Positions 33,501 through 48,000 of a stretch of 64,000 nt of DNA are shown one piece after another (position 1 is the stretch's first letter; every line of letters starts with the position of its first letter). This DNA is from Todiramphus chloris collaris. Taxonomy: Eukaryota; Chordata; Aves; Coraciiformes; Alcedinidae. Position numbers and translations under genes: made by a program. The stretch covers positions 13,532,057-13,596,056 of the forward strand of contig JANVCC010000076.1 in the NCBI GenBank assembly GCA_025345505.1, given 5' to 3'. Below the pieces are notes generated by a model that searched no databases, had not been told where the DNA came from, and saw nothing but the letters and a program-made list of their open reading frames with translations.

Positions 33501-36500
33501 CTTGACTGATAATCTTATTTTCATTTACTTCTGAAACTGTTTTCCACAGCTTTTTTTATCAAGGAGTTTTATGAAGTTGATGCTTAATCACTTGGTTCTT
33601 ACTTTGGTTTGATGCTTGCTCAGAACAGATATAAGATTTCACATGTTACATTTAGATAATTTTCCTTCTTACCTCAAGCTTTCCAAATGAAACATAGAGT
33701 AATTATACTTGTGTCTGATTCCTGAATGTTCCTTCATGAACAAAGAAATTGTTACATTAGACCTAAAATCCTATAGCAGATAATAGAAGCTGGCTTCCAG
33801 AGATGTGTAGTGCAATAAAATATAAAGCTACAGCGTAACAAAACTCTTGCCTTTTTACTCCATGGAAAATATTAAACAGACAAACAAAGAAAAGCATCTC
33901 TACCTCTTAGAAAAAAATAAGCGTTTTGTGGATTAAAGTCCTTTGCTTTCAAAGTTTGTTTTGAAAGTCACTGTACTGAATACAGATAATTTTGATATAG
34001 CTACAGTTGAGATTTAGTCACTTGATCTCTTTCTTAATCATAGACTACCCATCAGCTGTATTGCCCCCGTTACTTCATAGTAACTTCTTCATACTTCTTC
34101 ATAATACCTGTTTCTGATAAACATGTTGGACACTTAGATGTGACTTCTTCTAAGAGCACTGCTAAAAACTGTTTTTCCTTTTATTGCATCAATAAATAAT
34201 TTTGTTACAATAGTAAATACTTCAGTTATTTTATGGTATTTTAGCTGCTGCTGTTAGCCCCACAATCTTTAGTAGCCCAGAAGGTCTCTACTCACAACTA
34301 CTTGCAAGTTTTCTGGAAGGAAAGGGAAGTTTGCTTATGACATAGGAGTGGAGGTGTAAGTGTGTCAAATAGCAGCTGATGAAATCAGTTATGACTGTGC
34401 TCATAATCACAACTATCCCTGTTAATTACAGTTTTAGTATGACTCAGATGTCCCTTTTCACAGTGTTCGTTTCTGCAGATCCTGTGGTGTCTCTGATGCT
34501 ATGGCAATGCTAGGAGTATAACCTCGATCACTAAATCTCATTCTTTTGTCTGGTTATCACATCAGTGCTTTTAAAATAGTGTCCCTCCTCACCTTTATGT
34601 ATTTTTCCACATGGAGATTTATATCCATGTAGATGATAAGCTAAATACTGTATGATATCTATAGAAACTTTTACCCACAAAGCAGGAGTACAAATCATAT
34701 TTTGGCTTATATTCAATAAAGCATATCAGCTACTTCAGGAAACTGTGAAATGGCCCTCTAAGCCCTCCAGAAAACATGGCTTGTGCCATCTGCCAGGGCA
34801 GAAGCTTAGAAAGGTCACAAATGCCAAGGTTCAATAAACAGCTTCTTTTAAAAAAATAACAACAAAAGACAGTGTAACTAGAGAAAAAAGCCTTTGATGT
34901 GTTTAAAACATGGGAATTGTATGAAAGCTTGACCTAAAACTTCTCATGGTTAACTGTCAGCTTCTGACATGCTCTTCCTATAGACTGAAGAAGTTTGAAG
35001 TGTATCTTGTATCTTGTATCCTCTCCACACTCCCATGGAGAAGGATTTTTAAAAATTTTATCGTGTTTGGGTATACCTGGCCCCTCTGTCATATATGTAA
35101 AAGTAAATGGTGGGAAAGTGGAATCATCTCTTCATTTCCATCTTATAGCAGGCACAATAGTTTGTGAACATTTTCATTTGTAGGTATGATGGGGGGGAAG
35201 GGATGTTGGGGGGTGTTATAGCCTGTGGGAGAAGACATGGTGAAGTTGAAAGAAAAGCCTGAATTTTGTTGTAGAGGCTGTTACATCTCGTAGCCATTCT
35301 GAAGATAAGTACATTGCAGAGCCCAGGTCTGGTTCCTATAAAAATTCTTTTGCCCCTTTGTAACAGCAGCTGGTCAATGGTTTAGTTATTCTGTAGCATG
35401 TAACTCTCATGGAAAGCCATGATACAGGACAGATAGCACGACATTCCAGGTTTGGGAATATGATTACAGAGTGGATCCACATGCTGGGGAGTAAAAGAGC
35501 AAGATATATAAGCAAAACCTAAGTTCTCTTATAAATCAGTAATTAAATGTTGTAGACTGGTTCTTGATCAGTAATTCTCACAGTGGGCAGCATTTACTCC
35601 ATTGTGAACATTGTAGTGATGAGACACTACAACTGTGTGGTAAAGTTACAGGTTTTGTATATCATATACAACCTTCAGGCTGAGAAAATATTTGGATCTG
35701 CAGGTTAAATTACACCCCCTAAACCTAAGCACAAGGAAAAACATAGGACTACATTCTATTCTCAGCTCCGCCAAATGGATATTTGAGAGAAATTATATAG
35801 AATGTATCTCCACTTACACTTTCCACTTTTATACACTTATACCACCATACAAGGTGGTTACATTTTTCCAAGATCCATGTATTGTCTCAGTACTTAATGT
35901 CATTTGGAAGAAAGGCTGGGACAAGGAACTGATGTGGATAAATTATTTTTAAAATGTCTGTAGCTCTGTTTAAACATCTGTATGCTGATCATGATTCACA
36001 TCTGCATGCGGTATCGGGACGCAACAGGATGCCCATTATTCACAAGGGTCACTTACGTGGTGACTTCGGTAGGATGAAGAGATGCCTAAACTGGGAGCTA
36101 ACAAGCTGATTTTAAGAACTGGATGCATGGTTAGCCTGCTGTGAGCAAAATGAGTGAGTCTGGATGGCTGAAGTGCAATATTAACCTGGTTCTACTAGTT
36201 TGGGGCCTGTCAACTCTGTGGTGGGCAGCTGAACCAGCTTTCTTTTCTCAAGTGTAGGGAAAAGTAAGAAGGCACTTCAGATTACCATATAAACTCTCCT
36301 TAAGGCATCCAACCCTGGCAATACTGAATATGAAATCAAACCTGTACTTACTTATAGGCAAGGACTGAAGTAGTGACAGTAGCTAAGCTATCAACACCAC
36401 CCAACTTGCTTACATGCAAGAAGGTTGCTTACATGCCCACATTAGGAGACATTGCTTTTTGGTCTATCTACAGTAGGAGATGAAAGATGATGTTTTTCAC

Positions 36501-39500
36501 ATCACAATTCAAGGTTCACAATCTGGAGTGCCCAATATGGATTTCTGTTTCAAATCCCACTATGAAGGAACCTTTCTCTTTGTTCACCATGCTGCATCAC
36601 CTCCAAACTTCGGTACAGAAACTATATGTCTAGCCTTAGGTGTTTAACTGTCAACTGCACTTGTGAGAAGACATGAAGAGTTACTCAAAGTTCCATTGTT
36701 TTAATGTAATTTGCATTATATCACTTTGCATTGGAGCCATCATAATTATTCTTCCTAGTAATAGAAATGTCACCTGGTACAGTAGGTATTAAGTATGCTA
36801 GAGATGACAGAGATCACTCAGAAGAATTCTATAGTATCTCATTGATTTGTATTAACCTGGTTTTATACTTTGAGTTATTGCACTCAGAAGATCAAATCAG
36901 AACACTGATAGGTTATATCAGAAAAACAGTACTTGCAATATATGGTGAGATGACAGATACTGTGCTTCCCAAACCTTATTTTAAACATTCTCAGATATAC
37001 ACTGCCACATTACATGACCAAAATGTTGGTTTCCATCACATAGATTAGATAAACTGTACTAAAATCTGTTGTTTCAGCATTATGTAGGACATTTTGCTGA
37101 GATAACTGGACAGTGTGAGTTGGAATATATATTTTCTTTGTCAGACAGTAATCTAGAACTATGTGAAGGCGAAGCATAATGCTAGATTATCCAATCTATG
37201 CACTCTAAGCAAAGGCCAACAATAGAACTAACTTGCAACTTGACTGTCTGGACTGCAGTGTATTATAAGATATCATGTAAATATGTCCCTGTGACATGCC
37301 TTTTTTTTCATCCTGAATGTCATGCCATGAATAAAAAGTATATTCGTGTTCTATTCTAAAATGAGAGATTCTTCAGCATAATGGGATTTTAAGACTAGAG
37401 ATCAGGGCAGTAGGTGAATTAATACAGCAGCAAAGGTTGCATTGTGTAGAATATTATTTATATTCTTCTCTTCAGTCATCTTCCTGTAGACTGTGTGTGA
37501 TAAGGACTCTTTCTGTGAGCTCTCAGAGGCTAAATGTCATCATGACCTGTAGAGTTTTCTGACACATGTACTTAACACAAATGTAAGGGAATTATATGAA
37601 TTTCAAACCAAGTGTAATAGATGCTTCCTTTTGTCATGCATATCTGCTTATCTAAACTTCTGGATTTTGATTAGTAAATTATGAAAATAATTATCCATTG
37701 CCATCAATTGCACATGTTGTTAATTATGTTCTTCAGAGGCAGTAATAAAATGTGTAGAGCTGCAGTCGAGGAGGAGATAGATACCTTTCTCCGTATCTTG
37801 TGAAATACAGTATTTAAAGTAATTTTTTTACTCATCAGTGATACCAGAAGTAACCTCCCAAAGACCAGAAAGAGGCCAGCCATGCCACACCAAGATTGTA
37901 TGCTGAATGACTAACTTTATTTTGTTTTCTTTCTGGCTTTTGAGGACACTGTAGAAGTGAGAACTCCTTTGAGAATACTGTTTAATTTCTCCTGGGTTTT
38001 TTTTATTTTTTCCCCCAGAAATCATACTTTGGGTTTGGGGTTTTTTTTGTGTGGATTTTTTTTTTTTTAATTGTTATTTAGGCTTATTTCTTGTTAAGGC
38101 AATTTCTAGCTTTACTATTACTTGCTTTTAAATTCCCTTTATAGCAACTGTGAGGCTTCTGTTACCGTACCTTTTGGTATTCACAATATCTTGCTTAGAA
38201 CTCATCAGTTACTGTAGAGTGCTATTGCATATCCATGTCTTAGTGCTTTCCAGCAGCTCTACGTATATTCAGTGCAAATTAAAATAAATGTATTAAAATT
38301 GCAACACATGATGCAACTGTTGGATATCTAACAAAATTCTTAGGCTAGTTATCAGCTTTTCACAAATGTGAAAATTGTAGGTTGATTAAGAAAAAATGAT
38401 TAGTAACTTCTTGGTGTGAGCATTGTTAAATGGGAGACAGCCTTCAGCAAACTGAAGTATTTCTTATTTTAGGAAGAGAGATCTCAGCTCAAATTCTTTT
38501 TCTCTTTTGTAGTCTACACATTTGCCTATGGTTAGTTCATTCCAGAATGGCCAATTAAGCAGGGGTGGTAGTGGCTTTTGCTAAATATCTTAGTAGCGTG
38601 AGTAGTCCCGGCGTATTTCTCCAAGCACCTAACCCATCCCCTTCACTGTTCATTAAGACATTCATCTCATCTGTCACTCTGAAACGGGCATAACCTCTTA
38701 ACTAACAACAAGCTGCGTTTATGATTTATTATGATTTATTATTATGAGTTGCAGGTGAAATTTAGACATTTTGATCAGCAAGGCTCTCTAAAGTAAATAA
38801 AGTCCTTCTGATGATTTTCAGTCGTATAACTGCTATTGAATGATGGATGTTCAATGACAGCATGCTGTAAAAGGTGACAGTGAAAATACAACTGATACTC
38901 AGCGCAGGTTTTTTCCCAGTAGGTATTCCAACCACTTAATTCAAAGTCACCTTAAAAAATAGTAATTACTGACTCTGTGCTGCTTGTCTCCACTGAGAAC
39001 AGCCAATGCTGTGGTATTTTGCTTGATTCTTACAGAAATGAAAAGAAATGTGTACTCATTACACTTGTACTAGTTCAAAACACTACCCAACAACTTGCAG
39101 GAGATGTGATCATGATGTTCTTGATCAGAAAGCAGTGTTGCCACTTGTTCTTCCCATTGCTGTCTTCCCAGCACAGTAAATCTCCTTTGCCTAATTCATG
39201 GGTGACCTTTGAACAGAACACTTCTGCAGTGCAATTCAGAGCTCACAAAACTACCACCATATTCCTCTTACTTGAAGAGAGAAAGCTGTCAGCTGTATTT
39301 GGCTTTCTTTTGCTGTTTGCTGCTCTCTCATTTAATTTATCAGACTGTTTTCCTCTTCCTCATTGCATTTTATGACCGTCTGTATTTAATTTATGTGTCC
39401 ATGTCCTCCTGTGTAGGTCAGATTACCACCATTACCATTTAATGAACTTATTTCTATAATCCATAGCAGAATTTATTTTTTTTTTTTTTAAAAGGATTTA

Positions 39501-42214
39501 ATTTTGTTCACTAGTTGTCATTTGGTTTTGTTTTGATATTTCATTAATACTGGACATATGTGATTTAGAAAGAAATTCTATTGCCTGTGTTAAGGAGACC
39601 TTCCTTTTATACATATAATTTCTGTAGGCATCTGATGTAGATGTTTTAGATGTCAAGATGTGCAAATTGAAAGAAAGCAATGCCATGAATCTTTTTGTAT
39701 CAGACTTAATACAGTGTATAGAGTGTTTGCCTTTTTAATAGTTAAATGAACATTCTTTTCTCTCTTGTTCCTGCTACAAAACGGAAAATAACATTTAACT
39801 TTATGTTTTCCTATTGTCCAATTATTGGTAACTGGAAAAAAAAAAGCATGTAAAACTGGTTTATGATATTTCTGCAGCAGCTTTTTCATTTGGAAAGGTC
39901 ATCACTGGAAACTGAACACAAATCTCAAAATTACAGAAATAAGGGGACGTATATCAATCCAGTCCAAGTGCCTGACCAATTCAGGAAATAAATTCATTCT
40001 TTCGCATAATGATCCCAATTGCAGAAATATACAAAAAACTGTAAACACAACCCAGGTAGAATTGTTTGAAGGTGAATTTATAAATGATTTGAAGGAGTTA
40101 TTGCACCTATTTACTATTTCATTGTGCTAATATTAAATTAGCAGAGGTTTACTGTACACAGAATAAGGACATACAAGTAGAAATTAACATATTTTACTTA
40201 AAGTAAAAAATTCCTTGTTTTATTAGCGGACAATTTTATCTCTGAATAAGTTCTGACAGAAAAAATAGTTCACCTCTGTTGTTGTTAAATGTTGCAGAGG
40301 TTTTAGTGCATTTGCAAGAGATGGGTGGGGAATTACATACTGCAGCCAAATTATATACTTAATACCACTCCATAATTTTTTCTTATCCTATATGTTATTG
40401 TTTAAGCTATTCTCATTGATACACTTTAATAGCTACATCTTTAGGTAGCCTTCAGAATTCATACTAATCCTGCTAAAGATTGGTGACTAGTCCAAAATTT
40501 CAAGGAGGGATGAGTGGTTATTTACTGTTGTAGTTGAATTTAGACATACTTTTCTCCCTCACATATAATGTCAAGCAAGTGCAAGCAAATAGTTAAACAG
40601 ATATGCAGCCTTAGGTTTCAGAAATATCTTGAATACAATAAAGAAAACAGAAATCGTATTATTTGGTTCTGAAGGATAAAATGCTCAAAGGATATTCAGG
40701 ACACTATGATACCATAAAATGCAGTTATGTTCTCATAAGTGGTTGACATGTTTTCAGTAATAGCAAACTCCCTCATAGTTTTAGTTATAAACATTTTAGC
40801 TGTTAAATGTCAACTGAGATTAAATCTCCTTAGTGAAGGCCCAGTAAATGCTACCAAGTCAGCAGATCTTGTTCATTTGCTCCTGTTGTTTCCTTTGTGG
40901 TTTGAATTGAAACAGTTGATTTTAAAGTTGGGGTTATCCATAAAAGCTCTGCAAGGGTTAGGATCTGATCTCAGCTCCAGTTTTCAGTCAAATAGTGATA
41001 TAATGCAATGGTGACACTTACTAATTAATTAATTAATACAATTCTCAGTCCTCTATAAGGAAGATGCGAAACATATAGATGCTACTATAATTGGACATCT
41101 TAAAATCAGGAGGTCTGATACATTCGTACAACTTGGTTTTTTGTTTGTTTTTTTTAAACTGGTCAAAAACCTCTTGGAGAGTTAATATTTTCTTCAATAA
41201 ATGTTTGCGTAATGCAGAAGTCCCAGAGGACATGAAGGAAACTGAAGGATGAGAAGAAAACTATTAGTGAACCAAGATGTTATGAAAAGTAACTAATAAG
41301 TCTGTCAAACTGACATTGATAGTGGAACAAAAAAAATTAAACAGGGTAAGGGAGGCAGTGGCAGCTGATACTGATTACAGAAAACATTCAGAGGTAATAG
41401 TATCGATGCATATGACTTATGCCTCTGCAGTGTGCTTGTCTTATTTTTACATGTCATTGTGGTTACTTAAGTTACAATGGCAGTCAGCAGACTAGTCGTT
41501 ATAAAATGAGTGCAAAAGTGATTACAAGACAGAATTCAAAATTGGAAAACATCATCTGAACAGGTTCTACAGACAGCATGCAAATTAATTGAAATGACAT
41601 TATTGGCCTGCTACGTGCTTAAAGTACATGGAGTGGGGACTGTTGCACCCTTACTGCTTTTTATTACCTTCAATTTCATTTACTCTTGTAGCTACATTTC
41701 CCTGTCACAGGTTCTTTTTCATTTTAGGGATAGTTTTAATTTAACGGCCAGCACAACAACAGCAAGACAAATGGAGATGTTTAAATTCTCCCTGCAAAAC
41801 CAGAGGAGAGTCCAAGGCTACGTTTTCCATAAAAAACTTTTATTAGCACTTGAGAAGGAGATTATGTAATGGCTTCAGTTCTCTGTGGAATAGCTGGTGC
41901 TGGCATGCAAGAGCAGGAGACAGCCAAAAGCCTCTGCATGGTTTGACACCTATGAAATGTCTGTCCGTTTACTCATGTGCCCTTACCTGACAGTCACTAA
42001 AAATACCTCAGGTGGCTGCTTTCTACTGATAAAGAAATGTCCCTCTGGATATTTATGTTATGTTTACAGTTACGTCTATACAATGTGGAACCTGAAACTA
42101 CCAAACGCGCTGTCTCGTGAAGTGACATCTACAGCATGACTTTAAAATTACTTAAGTTTAAGCACACAGTTGTTTCTGTCTTAATAGTAACTAATGCTCT
42201 TTTGTTTTTTACAG
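30600..42214 (+). other. GLRB: GLRB intron 2 (11.6 kb)
   Basis: The largest complete intron in the window: GTACGT donor at 30600, TTTTTTACAG acceptor at 42211-42214. The sequence is AT-rich with poly-T runs (for example 38041-38070) and small local repeats such as the 'acttcttcata' copies near 34080. No exon, LINE or LTR is recognised, and the open frames inside are short and featureless. Confidence 0.9.
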
Positions 42215-42321
42215 ACAGCAATCAGCTGAAGACCTTGCAAGAGTACCTGCTAATTCTACCAGCAATATCTTGAATAGACTATTGCTCAGTTACGATCCCA
42301 GGATAAGGCCTAATTTCAAAG
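42215..42321 (+). CDS. GLRB: GLRB exon 3: N-terminal extracellular domain
   Basis: Encodes residues 41-77 (last codon split), reading [20 protein letters not shown] and then [16 protein letters not shown], almost identical to human GLRB. It holds an N-glycosylation sequon at N54-S-T and the start of the conserved Cys-loop receptor N-terminal helix ('YDPRIRPNF'). The phase fits: two bases from exon 2 plus 'a' make Ser41, and a single 'g' passes to exon 4. Splice sites are 'tttttacag|acagca' and 'caaag|gtttgt'. Residue numbering follows human. Confidence 0.97.
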
Positions 42322-44964
42322 GTTTGTCAGATGTTTCAGCCTTTGTTTTATTATTTGGAATGTAACTTTTAATCTTTTCACACACAGAGAATTCATATAG
42401 AGATAGTATTCACAACCTAAATTTCTGTGTTTGTTGGCTGTTTTATTTTTAAGTGGGTATTTCCCTAGATAGTGTGAAACTGCGGAAGATAATTGAGTTG
42501 AAAGGTAATATGCTGAGATTTCATGATCATAATAGTATGTGATGCTTTAGTATTATTGTTATTACTGCTATTTTATAAAATATTTTAAGTAGGATTAGAT
42601 TTTCTAGAAAAAGTTTTTAAAATGTCTTTTTATCTCTGCATTTTAGTTAGACTTTAATAGTATCTCCTCTTTACAGTATTTCAAAAGATCAGAATTCTCT
42701 ATAGATATTCTTCAAGATGACTTTATAAAAACTGGAATCAGCAGCGTCACTGTTTGGAAACCACACAGTTATTACGTCCTTTAAATTTATGTTAGTAATA
42801 CAGCTAAGAGGGATTTCAGCTCTTAGGGATTTCAAATAGGTAAGGAATTTAAACACATTCTCTCAGTTTAAAACATCTCCCTGGTAGTCAGATGTTGTGG
42901 GAATCTTCCATGTAGGCAAATGTGATTTCCTTACATAGGCAGAAAAGATTTGAATACATATTCTCTGCAAAACTTCCAATAGCTCATACAGCTGTAAGTT
43001 ACACTTTCTTGGAAATACACTTTACCCTGCTGGAAAAAGGAGAGAATTTTATTACATTATGCAGTTTACATAAATCAGTTCTTTCATTTTGAAACTTACA
43101 TTTAATTATAAGTGTATTAAGAGATATTTTAACATGAATATCAATAGTGTGAAAAATTTTGAAATATATATTTACTGTTCTTTTGAAGAGACCATTTTCA
43201 GACATTCTGTTTAATTAAGTTATATAAATATATTAAACTCAGTTCTAAGCAAGTGTCTTGCTTCTTTCTTATTCTCTGTAGAACAATATTTCTGTTTTCA
43301 GCACTGAGCCTTACCACAAAGAATAAATGTCCAGCCTGTGCTCTACCTGTTCGTCAGCATGATCACCTTGTAATCACAAAGCATGTTGCAGATTTCTTTA
43401 TATTTTTCATAACCCTGCTGGCAGTCTGGTAAGAATCAAGATGGAAGGAAAAGGGAGGACATGTAATGTTAACTCACAGGGAGGTGAAACAAAAGGAACA
43501 TTTTCTGACAAGTAGTTTGCCCGAGTTAAAATGTTCCTCACACATGAGTGATTTTGTTGGACAGAACTTCCTATTCAAATCTAGAAGACATAGTACACTC
43601 TGCTACTGGTGATGTCATGGGTGCTCTGTCACACATCAGGCACTGAACAAAGTATTATGCCTTTTGTATAACCAAAGGCATCACACTTAACTGGTCTCAT
43701 TTAAAAAACAAGCAAACAAAATCCCACAAACTGGTGTAACCGAAAGTGAATTTTTATCTTAGTAATTTTCTGGTGAACCAAGAGAATGAGTTTGAATTTA
43801 GACATTAAATGTACACCTAAATATTTTATGTAGAAAAGCAAATTATTAGATGAGGCACATATTACTTTATACCTTCTTTGCTTACTCTCTCAATATATTC
43901 TTCATATATTCTTACATCTCTTTTGTTGCTGAAAATAGAAAGAAACCCACTGAATTAAGTATTTGTAACAGTTCAAATAAGATCAGGTATGTGCATCTAG
44001 TGTACATAGTCTCAACATATAGGTACTAAATAAAACTAGTGAAACATAATTAGTTCTTATAACCACCAGGCCACTTCTCCTTGCTTTGTGATAGCTCTCT
44101 GTTAACAACAGATTAAACGACTACCAATCAATTCCTGCAGGGTGACAAAGGGCAGATGTAGCAGCTGTCACACCATCCTTCTTCAACTACAGGAATCCTG
44201 GCTGTGGAAAAGAGGAAAACATCCAGGCTATCTTAATATCTTCACAGATGCTGGCTTCTAGCATTTTTTCTTGGCAAATTGGTAACCACTGTAAAATGGA
44301 GCAGCTTTCCAACTCTCTTGCACCGAGGCTAAATAGCTATGAAAGCTGCATGCAACAATTTTTATCTTCCTGTATTCATACTTTACAGTTGTGTGCTTGG
44401 CTTGCACAAAGAAGTATCCTTTTACAATATAAGTAAATGTTTCATCATAAATTGTAAGCAGGTAATTTGGGATAATAGATCGCCATTATGACCTTGAAAA
44501 TTAAAAGTATCCACTGATAGAAATGTAAATTGCCTCTATCCATTCCACTGAGTGCAAAAGTAATACCAGACTGCGTGTTCTGTGATAAAAAAAAAATGAT
44601 GGAATTTGAAAATTATTCAAATTTATGATGTGTGAAATACTTTAAGCTTAGTGCTCTGGACTAAGGATTTTTCTTTTGGTTGGGTTTTTTTTTTGTTTTC
44701 TTATCAGTAGGTCGCAAAGAGTTTTTGTGATATCTGTCAGCTTTCAATGGAAATAGATTAAAATAGATTAAACCACAGCTTTTGAAAACTGTTATGTACT
44801 AACTTGAAAAGATAAAATTGTATGACCCTATAAAAAAAAATACACACTGTGGTACCAGTATAAAGGAGCTTTAAAAGAAGAATAACATATCTTTACTGGA
44901 TTGTGCAGTTCACTAGAAACTTTTGGGGTTTTTTGTATGTTTGTTTGTTTGTTTGTTTTTAAAG
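42322..44964 (+). other. GLRB: GLRB intron 3 (2.6 kb)
   Basis: AT-rich intron with no recognised gene or transposon. It ends in a (TTTG)n run directly before the acceptor 'ttttaaag' at 44964. Confidence 0.9.
44939..44960. repeat. (TTTG)n repeat forming exon 4 polypyrimidine tract
   Basis: About five TTTG units, followed directly by TTTTAAAG and the exon. The repeat takes the place of a normal polypyrimidine tract for the exon 4 acceptor. Confidence 0.9.
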
Positions 44965-45032
44965 GAATTCCAGTTGATGTTGCAGTGAATATCTTCATTA
45001 ACAGCTTTGGGTCAATTCAAGAGACAACTATG
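44965..45032 (+). CDS. GLRB: GLRB exon 4: first beta strands (68 nt)
   Basis: Encodes residues 77-99: the split Gly77, then [20 protein letters not shown] and TM. This is identical in my recollection to human GLRB and is the conserved strand region of the ligand-binding domain. The 68-base length is the standard size of this exon in the Cys-loop receptor family. It ends in phase 0 at 'atg|gtaagag', a strong donor. The acceptor 'gtttttaaag|gaatt' is preceded by a (TTTG)n run and so is unusual. Confidence 0.97.
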
Positions 45033-48000
45033 GTAAGAGTGAAATCGAAATTAATATATCACACATGGAGATTTTCTTATTAAATTACATACCAGACTGA
45101 AGATTATTAACTATAAAGTTGGAATGATTGTTATGATTGTAGACACTGAGAGTTGAGTTAATGGAGTTAGTAATAGACTGAGTGAGCTTTATGCCATAAA
45201 CATATTAATCTATTTTACTCTGTATTTGTCCCCAGATAGGTATAGCTTTTAGAATCTGATGTACATGAAAGGAAATCCATAGTTTCTAAGATGCAAGAAA
45301 TATACTTATTTCTATTAAGTTACTAAGTTCAGAGGAAGAACACATTTGGTAGTATGAATTAAGTAATCTTCCTGAGAATTACTGTATAGGTTGCTTGGTG
45401 TATTACTAAAGCAAATACTAGGACTGTGTATGAGAGAAAAAAAACATACTTGCATAAGGTTATCTGTTTGATGTAGTTCTGAGGATAGGAGTAAAATATG
45501 GAGGAACAGAAGGAGAAGGAATAAAGGAGCTGACCATCAATGAACATACTCTTACTCCTGTTTATTTAGTGTGAGAAACTGAGCACTGAAGTTTCTAGAA
45601 GTATTTTCCAGTTCAGTCAGAAAATTTCAATATGTCAGTAACAGCACCAAATAATCCTCATTACAATTTTGACTTTTTTGTTTGTTTGTCTCTTTAGGCA
45701 ATAGAACTTATTTCAAAATAATAAGTCATTTCAGCAAAGCCCATTCCAATATGAGAGACTTTGAGATCTTTTTTTTACAATGGTATTTCCAATAAATACA
45801 ATTAAAATATTGCAAACAAATTATATTTAATTGAAGATGTTCTGACTTGATTGGGGTTTTTCTTTTGTGTAAAAAAGAGGGGATGACACCATGTCTTGCC
45901 AGTACGTGGGAAGCCACATCCAGGGCATGCACCCAGAGAGTTCTGAGGCACTCCTTGAGCATCCCATTGAGAAATAACTTCAGTGACCTGCTGCATCCAA
46001 AGCATTGAGGCAGTTCCCAAAACCAGGCTACTTTTTTAATTTTGTGACTAAGGCGGTATTCCTATTCATAATGGCACAGATGCAATAAACCATAATATTA
46101 AAGCACCTTTTGTTGTCAGTGGAAGTAAGTACCCACTTAAAATTCAGAACCAGCTTATGTGATACCCTAATGACTTTTCAGTAGGACTGCAGAGCTGCTT
46201 GGTCAGAAATTGCTTTTGCTTTAACTGGAAGTGAATAAAGTATTTAGATTTAATTGCAAATGATAGTAAGTCAACTAATGGCATTAGTGGGAAGTTATAT
46301 TAAACAAAGAATGTAAGTATGCTGAAAATAACCTCGAGATTTATTTCTTGAAAACAAAAAGGAGACTGAAGTTTAAAGAGGGGCAGGGAGGAGGAGCATG
46401 AGAGTAGGAGTGAGGTAAGTGTCTAAGATGGCAGGTATATTAGTCCAGATGGCCCTTTCAAGTTTTTGAGGTTTATTTTGTGCTTTAAAAAGTGACTTTT
46501 ACAGAGGCTTTTTTTACAGTTCACCCAGACACAAATAATAAACAAAACATGAATCTAAGGGGTGTTCTTGCCCACTGCCAAAATTAAGTATGTTTTTCTA
46601 CAGCAATGCATATATGCCTGTCTGTGAATTCCTAACAAATTTACTAGGATGTTGCATAAGTTAAGTCATGCTCTCCTCCATTTTTCAGAACTTCCGACAC
46701 CATCCTTACCTTAGTTTAAGCTTTTGTTTAGATGTCTGCATCCAGCTGATCACCATGATTGCTAAGCACGTTTATATGAAGTTTGGATTACTTCTTGATT
46801 GCCTTAATGTATCACAGGAAGCACTGACAAGAGAAACAGTCAATTTGTTCTTCATATATTACTTGGGAAACTCATCCTGCTGCAATTGGCATTGGGTCCT
46901 GTGGACATTCAGGAACCACTGCTCTCTTGGAGATAGGTTGATACTTGTCTTCACATGGTCTGGGTAATGCACCAGGCAGTAGAAGCAAGTCCTTAGACTA
47001 GTAAAAAAGCTGTACCTTCACAATGATGGGGTTTATTTCCTCAGGTGGCTTCCTGAGGCACCAAGTCTGTGAAGGAGCAGAGGGGTCTCTTGCATTCAGA
47101 AAGGAGAGATGTCTGCAGGCAGTAATGGAACTACTGTAAAAGTTCCTCAGTGTTGGAAAAGAGTGTCTGTTTCTTTACTGTCTCTACAGTTACCAGAAGC
47201 TAGAAAACTGGTTGGAGTGATATAATAAACTTCTAAGTATCTCTGTTGATGAAGCATCATGATGATTCTTGGCTTTGTAGCCAGTTCTGGCTATAACAGC
47301 TCAATTCATATGGTTTTTGCAAAATCTATGTGAAGGTAAAGTGTCCTGTTTTGAGCATGATAAAGGGACAGTTCCTTCTTTTGGGTGATGGAAGAGTGGG
47401 GAAAAATAACCATGGGTGCCAAGTGATTGAAAGTGAGGTAGTGGTAGAAGGCCCAACGAGCAAATGTGTAGAGTGCCGGTGAGAAAAGGCCATTTGACAT
47501 GCTGATCTCTTTCTGTTCAGAAAGACATTAAAAGAAATGCAGAAGAAAATACCTTCAACAAGGTGTCCAGTGTCCCAGTCATAGACCCCTTTCTGAGATA
47601 GCTAACTCTGAGCTTAATGTCTGGAACTTCTAACTAGTCAATAGGCTCCTACAGTATCCCTTGCCTTGACATTATGCTGTCTTCTGGTTCTGATAGTTCC
47701 TCACATATTTGAGGAATCCCACAAAATTATTTTCAATTATTTTTTGCTTGCTTTTCTTCTGGTCCCATAATGATTGCATTCTTCGCTATGCAGTTAGCTC
47801 ATTGTCAACAAAAAAGAGTAGAGATCACCTTCCACTGAGATAGAGTCTACTTAGTTTTAAGTGATATTGGTTTGCAGCAAGATAGAACCCATAGTGTGGA
47901 TCCTATGTCCAGAAGCCTGTACTGCTTTAATTGAGCCCTTGGGAAGAAACTGAAGGGCAAGCACTTGTTTTCTGTCTAGAAAGGGTGGTTTTTATACTGT

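Noticed and set aside
45802-46020. Minus-strand frames near 45.8-46.0 kb
   Set aside because: Slight GC enrichment and a Cys/Pro-rich translation, but no known domain and no conserved splice signals.
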